Under the pieces are notes generated by a model, which was given only the letters and a program-made list of their open reading frames with translations, did no database searches and was not told the DNA's origin. From assembly GCF_910592395.1 (NCBI RefSeq), contig NC_088309.1, positions 14,698,599 to 14,762,598 of the forward strand: 64,000 nucleotides of DNA. Reading direction: 5' to 3'. The position numbers and the translations under genes were made by a program. Each line of letters opens with the position of its first letter. Within the stretch, counting starts at the first letter, position 1. Below are positions 1-8,797 of this stretch, in pieces. The DNA comes from Lineus longissimus (Eukaryota; Nemertea; Pilidiophora; Heteronemertea; Lineidae).

Positions 1-1039
1 GAGCCTGTACATGTCGACCTGCTGAACTAAGGTTAATGTTATTTTCAATCCACGATTGCATGTCACCTGATGTTCGAGATTTCGCGGGGAAAGAAATTGT
101 AAACAAACGCATGTGTGCAGTTCAAATGTAAACAAAAATGTATTTTTGGTACTTTCGGTTGCTGGACTTGGGTTTTCCCGCAGTAAGGAGCTGGGGTCAA
201 ATTGGTGGTCTATTGTTTATGGGTGCTGTGTTAGCCAGAGCTAGCCCTTGATTATGAAGGGATTTTCAAATGAAGGTTACCATGGTCTGTTTATGTGCTC
301 ACCACAGCTTTCAATACTTGATCTGAAGAGGCGCGCTGAACCTGAAATGGCCTTATCAAGGAGCTGCTCACGGTGCTGAACGTCTAGCTTGCCTGTCGAG
401 TAAGTGCCTTGGCCGAGACCTGGCGCATATTGCTGACTATTAAAGGAACGAGGCATTGCCTCATCATCACTATCGGACCAACTGATATACTTTTATATGC
501 ACGCATACAGCACGCCACAGCTAGGTCCGAGTCTGTGGACAAATGGTTGGTTTAATTTGTCTCTTCGGTATGGCTCCTTTGATATTGCATTAGATTTTCA
601 TTGCAATTCAATCTATTCAAGGTATAGCCCATTTGAGCCCCCATTTGAACCTGCCTGCGCCACGGGTACAATGCTAGTGAGTATATATCCCTGAAGATGA
701 CGACAGCCACTTGAGCTCAAAGTAGATGGTTTATCAACACTCCAAAGACCATTAGGACTAATACACCACGTGTATTCTAGTATACTCAGTCTGCTAAATT
801 GGAGCTCATTGAACAGCTCATGCAATGATTATTCCGTCGTCCCCGATGTCAAAATTGTATTGCAAATATCGCACCCGACTCCGACTACGAACGACTCCGA
901 CTGGCGCACCACTCGTAAGCGGAGTCAAGAATGAGTTCTTATTCTTTAGCGCTAGATAGCGCAACGATTTTGTAAATATAGCAGACGTAAACAGTTACTT
1001 CCGGGTTCAGTTCTCAGCAACAAGACGAAAAACTGGAAA
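1..1039. other. Non-coding flank, nothing recognised
   Basis: I see no gene, RNA gene or clear repeat boundary here. The short ORFs at 497-694 (plus) and 613-825 (minus) overlap on opposite strands and have no recognisable domain or splice context. A short run of the motif ACTCCGACT occurs near 875-925. Confidence 0.5.
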
Positions 1040-1270
1040 ATGGGGGGAGATTTGGCTGCATTGGGTTTACTAATAGACGAGAGTTCAGAGGATGAGGAGG
1101 AAATAATACTCCTTGCATTAGCTGTCGGGATGGACCGACATCTCATTAACCACCATCTTTTTCAACAGGTGTCAGCAATGCAGAGTGAAAAGCCTTCTTC
1201 AGGTATTTCCATCTGCAAACTTGACGCACTTGTTCTACCGAACCATTATAAAGAGTTAAAACCGATTTAA
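1040..1270 (+). CDS. Hypothetical 76-aa acidic ORF, possibly a first exon
   Basis: A short open frame begins at an ATG and has an acidic patch (ESSEDEEE) near residues 15-22, followed by a leucine-rich segment. It ends at TAA 1268-1270. I recognise no family. An AG/GT-containing sequence near 1165 could be a splice site, so it may be one exon of something larger, but no partner exon is visible nearby. It may equally be a chance ORF. Confidence 0.2.
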   Translation: MGGDLAALGLLIDESSEDEEEIILLALAVGMDRHLINHHLFQQVSAMQSEKPSSGISICKLDALVLPNHYKELKPI

Positions 1271-2067
1271 TGATGATACTTCATTTAGAAATATTGTTTT
1301 TTTTAAAGTCGACTCATGCAGGCGTAAGTCGTTTTCACGAGCGAGTATCATTATCTCTTTTTATTTTTATGACTAAATATTTGTTCTGGCACTTAGGAGC
1401 CACCGTAGGGTAGAGAAACTAACGCGGGGATCCCTGTTCTTATTGATGATTACCCGAAGTCGGAGTGGGAGTCAGGGCCGATCTTAACCTCCCTATTTCG
1501 ACTGTAAACTATAACACCTAAAGAAACTGAGTTATACAGCGATACACCGGCATCCTATCCATAAGAGCGATGACACTCTGACTCCTACTATAATCTTACA
1601 GCCCACTTAAATAACCCCTACAGAAACACCCATTATTATATGATTCATCAACCCCCTACCATACCCTTTTTGAAAATCAATTAACCCACCCCACTCGACA
1701 ACTTCAACAAGGGAATAAGCCCTAGAGCTAACGTCACAGGATATTTATTTCATTCTTACTCTCAGGAGACATATCCTTTTAAAGAGACCAAACCCCACAG
1801 GCACATGGGGTCATCCATCTAAAAAAACTACTATCTAAAAAGCTGGTATCCTCCGGGCCCCCGGCCAACATCGATCATTATCGCCGAAGTCGACGTGCGC
1901 GCACATTCGCTTTTCCCGCGAATTCGCCGAGGATGGTCACATGACAGACAAAAATAGATTCATTCGGGAAACTTGCATAAAATAACCGCCCCCCCCCCCC
2001 CCCCCGCTTAGTGTTTTGAACCATAGTAAACTTACGTTTTAGCAAAGTCGCAGAAATTTTTTCAAAA
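1271..2067. other. Non-coding, with a poly-C tract
   Basis: No gene is seen. A run of 17 C lies at 1989-2005. The stretch 1480-1870 is plain intergenic sequence. Confidence 0.5.
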
Positions 2068-2556
2068 ACGGAGAATCTAAATCCTGACCTCGGGGCAATT
2101 TGTGCAAGTCCAGATTCCGAATCATCTGGTATTTTTGAGTTCTGAGTCCCTCGGTATATTCCTAGCAAAAATGGCTCTCTCATTGCATACCTAAATACAG
2201 TAGTATTTAACTGATGCCTACATTCAGATCTAGAGATACTTGGCCTGCTATGGACTGATTTCAAGTACCTTCTTATCTCTGCTAAGACGGCGTGACGAAG
2301 CAAACGATCAATAAGCAAGCAAGAAAAACAAAAGCTTTTCCCTTATTGCAGCCTAACAGATGCAACCTATATGAAACTTCAACTATCGTGTTTCCCAAGA
2401 TCCCAAGATCCGAATTCACAAGTTGAATTAGAAGGGAGCGCTGTTTTCCAAGACTCCAAGACGACCAGTCGTGGGACTCGGAACTCAGGAATACCAGATG
2501 ACTCGGAATCTGGACTTGGCACGAATTGCCCGGAGTTAAGGATTTTTATTCTCCGG
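2068..2556. repeat. Foldback (inverted) repeat, probable MITE remnant
   Basis: The left arm at about 2068-2155 and the right arm at about 2475-2556 are imperfect reverse complements. Shared blocks include AGTCCAGATTCCGA and its complement, and CGGAGAAT near the outer edges. The arms are about 80-88 bp and the middle about 320 bp. The ORFs on both strands across it (1878-2318, 2371-2586, 2379-2693) reflect this symmetry and are not taken as genes. No target duplication was identified. Confidence 0.55.
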
Positions 2557-2823
2557 GATGAAATAACAAAACAACTTTTTTCATAAAATAATTTCTCTGC
2601 ATCTGTAGACTTGCCACACCACCCACATCTAAATTGTAGGTTTGGATCCTCCAACCTTTGATTGCTTAGTGTTCGATGGTCGTCTTGTCTCAATGAAGGT
2701 AGACATTTTAGGGGATTGAGATTTTGAGAATTTGTTAAAACTTGATTTACATAATGTACATGTACAAGTCATTCAATAAATCTCCTACAAAGGATAGTGA
2801 TATATGGACATTAATTACTGTAT

Positions 2824-3157
2824 CCACTCACCAATAAGATCCCAAGCCCCACAATACCCGATTTCTACTCCCGCCTCGATGGGTAGAGTCGAACACAATA
2901 GTAGGCCTTTCGCAGCCATAAAAGGACTTGGATAATCTATTCAATGGTTAACAACGTAATCGTCATGAATAGTCATGACTCTACAGCGGAACTTTTCATG
3001 TTACAATTAAGACCAATTTGACGAAACGAAGACAAAATATCCCACTCCTGTTATGGCTGCGAAAGGCCTACCATTATGCCCGTTTGTTTAGGCAAAGCCC
3101 ATCGAGGCGGTAGTAGAAATCGGGTATTGTCGGGCTTGGGATCTTATTGGTGAGTGG
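2824..3157. mobile_element. MITE with ~100-bp terminal inverted repeats
   Basis: CCACTCACCAATAAGATCCC begins at 2824 and its reverse complement ends at 3157. Complementarity continues inward for about 100 bp, including AATACCCGATTTCTACT and AGGCCTTTCGCAGCCATA. Total length is 334 bp with no coding capacity. The superfamily is not assigned because no clean target duplication is visible. Confidence 0.7.
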
Positions 3158-3380
3158 TTCCAGTATTAATACTTATTGGGCTACTGATTTGGGGCCTGCA
3201 ACTCAAACAAAGAACATCGAATTTCACGGGTTCAAATGCTGGAGGAAAAGAAAAAAATAAATTGCATTACTATTTATATTCACAACACAGTTTACAAAAA
3301 ACAACAATACAAATCATAAAGCGCAGAAACAAAATCAACAAGCCTACCGGCGTCAAGTTCACTAGGAATTTGTCAGGCAT

Positions 3381-3645
3381 GGGGGCAGCGGTAGCGCAGT
3401 GGAAGAGAGTCGGCCTCATGATCAGGAGGTCGTGGGTTCGACTCCCGGCCGAGTCACTGCTTAGTTCCCCTACTGGTCGAGTTCAAGTGAGCACCTTCTG
3501 GTTGCTCCTTGAAACCCCTGATTGATTTCTGTGGAGACCGGGGTAATAATATGATATCCCAAAGCGCTTTGAGCGAGAACTATAGTGTCACGGAATTGCG
3601 CTATATAAAAAGACTCATTATTATTATTATCATTATTATTATCAA

Positions 3646-3678
<33 letters not shown>

Positions 3679-3680
3679 CA
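3381..3680 (+). mobile_element. tRNA-derived SINE
   Basis: The head contains an A-box-like TAGCGCAGTGG at 3392 and a B-box GGTTCGACTCC at 3435-3445, spaced as in a pol III internal promoter. A tRNA-unrelated body follows, then GCGCTATATAAAA and an ATT/ATC-rich microsatellite tail (about 3618-3680). This layout is typical of marine-invertebrate SINEs. The head is not a functional tRNA, as I cannot fold complete arms. Confidence 0.7.
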
Positions 3681-4031
3681 CATGGTCATTCCACAGCCAG
3701 TTCCGTGTAGGAAATCATTCCATTGTTTTAGTGTCAACGCAAGTAAGTATTCAGCAGCCTCAGAGCCGCAATAAAATGGTATAAAATAACTACAATACAA
3801 TTATTGTAAGAAAGTCTATTCCATTTGCTTCCTTGTCTGCCTATTTTCATTATGTAATATTATTAACATGTCGTTGATTGAGTCTCCAGGCTAAACTTGA
3901 TAATAATTATGTCGCTAAACTGAATATTACTTTCAACATTGTGCTGTGGCAATTACAGCACTCTGTCTGCGGTCATCAAATTTATGAAATTCCGTACTGG
4001 TCATTCTAGTTTTATTGTCCTGTCCAAGATC
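3681..4031. other. Non-coding sequence between the SINE and the transposon nest
   Basis: AT-rich sequence with no gene or clear repeat boundary. Confidence 0.4.
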
Positions 4032-4036
4032 AGGGA

Positions 4037-4041
4037 CCTGT
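4037..4041. repeat. Polinton target-site duplication, left copy (CCTGT)
   Basis: CCTGT directly precedes the Polinton terminus AGTAGTATATGGGC and is repeated at 27671-27675 directly after the right terminus. Polintons usually make 6-bp duplications. The sixth base differs here (A on the left, T on the right). Confidence 0.75.
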
Positions 4042-4212
4042 AGTAGTATATGGGCTACTTGGGGAAAATTATGAACTTTTGACCTAGTGACCTACTGACC
4101 TACTGACCTACTTTGTGTATGAGAAGTTTGAAAGTTGACCTGACCTAGTGACCTAGTTTGGATATGGTGTAAAATCTCCAGAGTGGGTCATGGCTTAGTA
4201 ACCTACTTTGGA
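4042..4212. repeat. Polinton left terminal inverted repeat (171 bp)
   Basis: It matches the reverse complement of 27500-27670 with no indels and one mismatch that I can see (T/C near 4196). The tip is AGTAGTATATGGGCTAC. The body is mostly TGACCTA(C/G) octamers. Confidence 0.93.
4080..4112 (-). promoter_or_regulatory. AGGTCA direct repeats spaced by 2 bp, left end
   Basis: On the minus strand four AGGTCA hexamers follow one another at an 8-bp period, followed by a variant AGTTCA. AGGTCA is the core half-site of many nuclear receptors, and a 2-bp spacing is the DR2 arrangement bound by RAR/RXR-type heterodimers. This is a sequence match only; regulatory activity is inferred. Confidence 0.5.
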
Positions 4213-4351
4213 TATAGTGAAATATCCAAAGTGGGTTATGACCATGGCCCATATTGGAGTAACGTTAAAATATCCAAAATAGGGTATGTAGAGGTCATGG
4301 TCACATCATCAAAGTAGAGTTTGAAGATCAGTGTTGCAACTAGTTCAATCG

Positions 4352-4384
4352 TTCACAATTCTTCCCCAAGTAGCCCATGCTACT
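4352..4384. repeat. Inverted copy of the Polinton tip inside the left end
   Basis: The last 33 bases, ending GCCCATGCTACT, are an imperfect reverse complement of the element's own tip (4042-4074). The segment 4042-4384 (343 bp) therefore has inverted ends of its own. No such copy is seen at the same depth in the right end. Confidence 0.7.
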
Positions 4385-4780
4385 GTTTTTTATTTTTTGT
4401 TAAAGCATTGTACATGATATAAAATAATAAAAATGGCATTAGTAAAAACAAATAACCATAGCACAGCATGCATATTTGAAACATATTATACAAACCAAAA
4501 AGAGGAAAAGTATATTCCAACTTGCTTCTCTTTTCCTATCATGCACAAAAGTGATATTAATAATATTCCGATACTAGTCCATATATGATCAAGAGCTAAA
4601 TAGTCTGCCAAATGCATTGTGTAGGCATTGTCCACAGGTAAATATTTACATGATAGTCTAAGTAATCCCATGCAAGTCTGTATGAAGTGCTAACAAATTT
4701 CACTCTGCAATCCTTTATGTTGAAAAAACAGTACTGTACACCTTTTTGAATGTTTCATACGCACATATCCATATATAGTC

Positions 4781-5924
4781 TTACTGAATGTGGTCCGTTT
4801 TAAATCCTCCCGATGCAACAATGGCATTCTCTTTGTCTTCTTCTCCTTCCTCCTCCTCCTCATCAGCAACAATACCATCATCGTCATCGTCAGCCTTTTC
4901 AATCGACTTAATTTCAGCGATAAGTTCATCAGTCCAATCGTTAAAAGCTCTATTCAACAGATATCTTGGCGTGCGGTTTATTTCAATGCCCAACCCCAGT
5001 GCGGTTTCTGCCAGGCGAAGGGTGAAATAAAGAATACTGGTGCTCTTTTTCAGGTTGTCTAGATGATTCCTTCGAATCTGTTTCTGACATTCAGCAAAGT
5101 CTTCCTGCATGCAGCAAACATGATCTGTTTGACTAGGCCAATCATTCAGGCATCCATCACACTCAAGATCCACGAAACCTTGACCGATCTTTGAAAGGTA
5201 CAGCCCTAGTACCTGAATAGTGAGTTGACCGAGTGGAGTTATGTTCAATGAATCCTCACATGTGTGTTCTTTAAACTTGCTCGACATTTCCCTCCATTGA
5301 GGGACGCTCAGGAACACACCACATTTAGTCGGCCTGAAAAGAGTTGCTTGCGATTTTTCGGTATCTTTCTCAGGTTCGTTGTCATTGCTGATGAAAAAAC
5401 GGCGAATGTCAACATTCATTTTATTGTTAAAGAATCTCGTTTGAACAAATATGTGGTCCTCCAGAGTCCAACGTTCCTCATGACTTTCGACGATCCTTTT
5501 ATCGATGGTATCCACGAGATTCTTCAGATCCAGGAAACCCGTTTTACTGAGACGGATCCATTTTGTACCAGGAGAATGTAACACCTCTTTCATCGGATCG
5601 GATCCGAAATTCAGTCTCTTGTTCTGCACGACTCGAGCATTGTGGCAGCATTTCTTTTTCCCTCTCATTGAACGGAGTACGCGCTGCAGCTTTCCTTGCC
5701 TTCTTTGGTGCACTAGGAGCGTTTGAGAGATCGAGGACTGTAGACCGTACCCCTCTTCGCCTGGTTACTTTCGGAGTTTCCATGATTGTTTCATTCTTCG
5801 CAGGTGACTTGGTCTGGGTGGAGGTTACTTTATCCATTTCAGCGTTGTTTTTGTGGTTTTTGTTGGTAGTTTCGTTCTCCATTCTCTTGCACTTGCAGGT
5901 TTTGAAGTGAATGTGAGCACTCAT
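4781..5924 (-). pseudogene. PC4-like (p15 coactivator) protein, frameshifted
   Basis: Two overlapping frames cover this gene. A basic, low-complexity N-terminal part starts at the ATG at 5924 (126-aa frame to 5544). The longer frame runs from 5713 to the stop at 4781 (310 aa). The switch lies near 5640-5665, next to a short A-run on the coding strand, so one base is missing or extra. The longer frame contains NVDIRRFF, then PTKCGVFLSVPQW, then SSKF. This is the DIR(x)FF ... PTKxG(V/I)xL ... W order of the PC4 single-stranded-DNA-binding fold. The C-terminus is very acidic (D5 and E-rich runs). A PC4-like protein could bind ssDNA or act in transcription of the element; that role is inferred. 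It is the gene nearest the left terminus. Confidence 0.55.
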
Positions 5925-6074
5925 GGCGTTTTGTCCTTATATATTGCACGTGACTGATGAAAGAGTGATTGTGATTGGTCGACGTCATTCGGGTAACGAA
6001 TTGTGATTGGTTGCTGTTAATGAGGTCAGTAGAACAAAGATTGACCTCATTCATATATGTCCTTGACCTTGAAA

Positions 6075-6494
6075 CTATTTCACACTAGTTGCAATCGATA
6101 ACTGATTCCTAAGTTCTGAGGAGATTTTATGATCAGGGTTTTGTCCTTGTTGACATGTCCTGTAATACGAATCATAATATTCAGCAATTCCACCTTGTCC
6201 TTCTACAAAACTTAGAAGCAATGTTATGGCTTCTGCCGATAAATGAAGAATCCTCCAAACTTCAGGTGGTGTGTTTATCTTTTTTTCACCATCATCGATC
6301 TGAATCCTTATTTGCTCCTTTTCCTTCCAAATTGCGAGGATGATCTTCGGTGTTAAGTACAAAACCATACTTGCGGACTTCTGTTTAGACCTGGCCTCAG
6401 CTTTCTGTTTCTTTTTCCCATCATTATGTTGTTCTTCCTCCATCATCACTTCAACTGAGCGTTTATCGTTCCAAGTTAACTGAGCTTGTGCCAT
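6075..6494 (-). CDS. Hypothetical 139-aa Polinton protein
   Basis: An intact ORF starts at 6494 and lies between the PC4-like gene and the protease. The first 45 residues are charged and Lys-rich. The middle (about 45-95) alternates hydrophobic strands and ends in an amphipathic helix, followed by a Tyr-rich tail. The middle has a faint resemblance to the PC4 fold (IRIQI ... W ... LTLL-like spacing), too weak to name. No membrane segment or catalytic motif is seen. Position and strand suggest it belongs to the element. Confidence 0.6.
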   Translation of the reverse strand: MAQAQLTWNDKRSVEVMMEEEQHNDGKKKQKAEARSKQKSASMVLYLTPKIILAIWKEKEQIRIQIDDGEKKINTPPEVWRILHLSAEAITLLLSFVEGQGGIAEYYDSYYRTCQQGQNPDHKISSELRNQLSIATSVK

Positions 6495-6589
6495 GACCTA
6501 GTGCCTAATATCCAACTATCAACAGACATATTCATTTTATATAATTTTCATAAGCATTTCTTTGCTTTGATTGGTTGTTGATAACAGAA

Positions 6590-7042
6590 TTATGCAAATG
6601 TTCTCTTTAGAAACCTTACAACCTTTTTATCATTAATTTCAAGATCATTTCGAAATCCGGATAAGATGTTCTTTAGAGAGTAACCTAGTGATTTTTTCAC
6701 CAAGAAGTACAGACAGTATTGACCGCAAAGCAATGAGAAAGGATATTGTAAAACTTTGCTGGAGTATGTCCACCAGGAAGTATTTCTCTTTAAAAATTTA
6801 ACGATGAGTTTACTTCTTGGCGGTAAACCATACGAATCAAAGAATGTTGCCTTGCACTTACCATCGAACCATATAGCTAACCAGTGTTCACCTTCTTTTC
6901 TCATTGGATGTGTATTAATTATGTATGCTGAAGGATAACTATCAACAAATGTAGGTATCTGATCTAGGGCATACACACCTTTGAAATATTTTCGCAATTT
7001 CGGGTGTAATTTTGCTACTTTAATCAATTCTAAAGTATTCAT
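6590..7042 (-). CDS. Adenain-like maturation cysteine protease (Polinton PRO)
   Basis: At 150 aa this is a compact Ulp1/adenovirus-protease-type enzyme. The His-bearing motif GEHWLAIWF is near residues 51-59, the acidic residue is in FFDSYG (about 68-73), and the Gln-Cys pair is in CGQYCLYF (about 105-112). These match the H-D/E-Q-C catalytic arrangement of the family. It should cleave capsid or core precursors during virion maturation. The start at 7042 overlaps the stop of the capsid gene by 4 bp (7039-7042), as in tightly packed viral gene blocks. The ORF appears intact. Confidence 0.88.
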   Translation of the reverse strand: MNTLELIKVAKLHPKLRKYFKGVYALDQIPTFVDSYPSAYIINTHPMRKEGEHWLAIWFDGKCKATFFDSYGLPPRSKLIVKFLKRNTSWWTYSSKVLQYPFSLLCGQYCLYFLVKKSLGYSLKNILSGFRNDLEINDKKVVRFLKRTFA

Positions 7043-8364
7043 TGGAAATCCTTGATGATATTTCTTGCACGATCAATTTCTATTACGTTATCGAATTCGG
7101 CATAGACATAAACGGATGTAGTTTCTGTCAAAGCCTCCTCAAATTTCAGATCTAGTCGAAGGTTTCCCTCTTTTACTAGATGAACATGATCACCATCCTC
7201 TTTATCTGGTGACAAGTCAAAAACCCAAAGACTGTACCCTTTTCTGAAACTTTCTCTTGTAATATCGTTGCCAATATCGTCGTGAACCTTTCCAGTATCT
7301 GTAAACAATGTCATGTATGATCTGATGTATCTATTATTTGTTCCAAAAGATGGTGTCAATGGTTGTGCAGGATATGTGCGACTATTTGCTTCAACGCTTA
7401 TGAAATTAAGATTATTGTGTTTAAGATTGAATGGATTTTTATTCTTTGCACCCACCAATGCAGCATTATCTGTCATGAAAACAATTACTCGCCTTGGTAC
7501 TTGACCTAAATATACGTTATCTCGAGTCACAGTTTGCGTGCCTGCATTAACTGAGAATGTTTTCACCTCAACTCTTCTAATGGGGTACTTAGCATTACTG
7601 GTATTAAGAGCTTTTGCATGGGCGGTTAATACAGCAGGGTTAGGCTTGACTTGTTGAACAAGAAGAACAGCTTTCTTTATTTTTGTCACTTCAGTGCCTA
7701 CATCAGACATGAGGTTGAAATTATTCTTTGTACGATTCAATCTTAATTTCAAATCCACACCATTCAGCAAGTAACGACTCTGATGACATAAATCAAGGTG
7801 TAACCTTCCAAACATGTCTAACTGTCTGCTTTTCGCTATAAATTTTGCTCTTGTTTTGAAACCGCCATTAGTGTCTGCTCCGGCTGGGTCGTTTTTCTCA
7901 AATTTGCCAGGGTCATCGGCAAACCAAAGTGCCGATTGTAGCTGACTCCTCTTTGCCTCTAGACCGTACGATAATAAGGTTTCTATGTAGGCTCTGTATG
8001 GGTAAGTGTTGTTAGAGGACGTGACTAATTGACCATTTAATGACAGGTCAATCTGACTAAATAAGGAATGAAAAAAATAGTTGACTGGTCCAACCTTTTC
8101 ATTTTCATCCAAGTTAGTGCCATCGCTTTTGGTGACTTTCACCTCCAGATAAAGGTACGTTTTAGCCAAATCGATGTACTCATCACCACGATTAGAGATG
8201 AAAAATTCTATTGGCGTATCATCATCTAATGACCCCAAAGGTAGATATTCAACATGCTGCGCTTTTTCAATGCTAGTCAGCGTTGGTGGGAGGGAAAATA
8301 GTTCCAGTTCGGATTTTGTGCACTCACAGGATCCAACACTGATCATTTTGACAGTCTTATTCAA
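7039..8364 (-). CDS. Major capsid protein (hexon-like, double jelly-roll type)
   Basis: This intact 441-aa ORF belongs to the invertebrate family often annotated as F54H12.2-like, found in Mavericks. Visible signatures include SLPPTLTSIEKAQ near the N-terminus, EFFISNRGDEYIDLAKTYLY, FFHSLFSQIDLSLNGQ, YPYRAYIETLLSYG and a C-terminal AEFDNVIEIDRARNI. The protein is rich in predicted beta strands and has no signal peptide or membrane helix. Its size suits a compact double jelly-roll capsomer. It overlaps the protease by 4 bp downstream and the pVI/pX-like gene by 8 bp upstream, supporting one late structural block. Assignment rests on recognised family features, not on a structure search. Confidence 0.8.
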   Translation of the reverse strand: MNKTVKMISVGSCECTKSELELFSLPPTLTSIEKAQHVEYLPLGSLDDDTPIEFFISNRGDEYIDLAKTYLYLEVKVTKSDGTNLDENEKVGPVNYFFHSLFSQIDLSLNGQLVTSSNNTYPYRAYIETLLSYGLEAKRSQLQSALWFADDPGKFEKNDPAGADTNGGFKTRAKFIAKSRQLDMFGRLHLDLCHQSRYLLNGVDLKLRLNRTKNNFNLMSDVGTEVTKIKKAVLLVQQVKPNPAVLTAHAKALNTSNAKYPIRRVEVKTFSVNAGTQTVTRDNVYLGQVPRRVIVFMTDNAALVGAKNKNPFNLKHNNLNFISVEANSRTYPAQPLTPSFGTNNRYIRSYMTLFTDTGKVHDDIGNDITRESFRKGYSLWVFDLSPDKEDGDHVHLVKEGNLRLDLKFEEALTETTSVYVYAEFDNVIEIDRARNIIKDFQ

Positions 8365-8797
8365 ATATGTCTGCCGACGATTTTGTTGATCTTCTCCGTC
8401 GCTTCGCCTGTCTCAGACTGGATGCAGAAGTCTTTGCTTTCATCTTTTTATTAGAAGCCTTTGTATTACCCTGAGACATTTCCTGAACCGAGGAAAGTAC
8501 ATTTCGACCTATATTCTTCCCAGCTTCAATTGCTCTCTGTTTTGCAGCCTGTTTTAGGTTTCGACCCTTTAGCAGATCTCCGGCAAACTGTGCACCTGAC
8601 TGAAGGAGAGATTTTCCTGCCGATTTGGCAGCTGATTTAAGCATTGGTATGGCCATTTTTGCCAGACCTGAGAATAAACCCCCTATGCCATGTCCTCGCT
8701 GTACAGGGGCACCCATAAACACAGGGAATCCACCACTACCTTTTTGGGTGTAATGTGCATCATAACAATGAGGGTCACAAATATAAACCTTTCTCAT
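8357..8797 (-). CDS. Adenovirus pVI/pX-like minor virion protein
   Basis: A 146-aa basic protein. Residues about 24-45 contain VFMGAPVQRGHGIGGLF, followed by an Ala/Leu/Lys amphipathic helical stretch (about 45-100), and the tail is a basic cluster (QAKRRRRSTK). Gly-rich followed by amphipathic and basic segments is typical of membrane-lytic or core minor proteins encoded beside Polinton and adintovirus capsid genes. It overlaps the start of the capsid gene by 8 bp. A role in capsid assembly, endosome escape or DNA condensation is inferred. Confidence 0.7.
   Translation of the reverse strand: MRKVYICDPHCYDAHYTQKGSGGFPVFMGAPVQRGHGIGGLFSGLAKMAIPMLKSAAKSAGKSLLQSGAQFAGDLLKGRNLKQAAKQRAIEAGKNIGRNVLSSVQEMSQGNTKASNKKMKAKTSASSLRQAKRRRRSTKSSADIFE

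Noticed and set aside
3381-3453. Possible tRNA gene (A- and B-box-like sequences)
   Set aside because: The boxes are followed by a SINE body and ATT-rich tail, and I cannot fold complete tRNA arms, so it is annotated as a tRNA-derived SINE.
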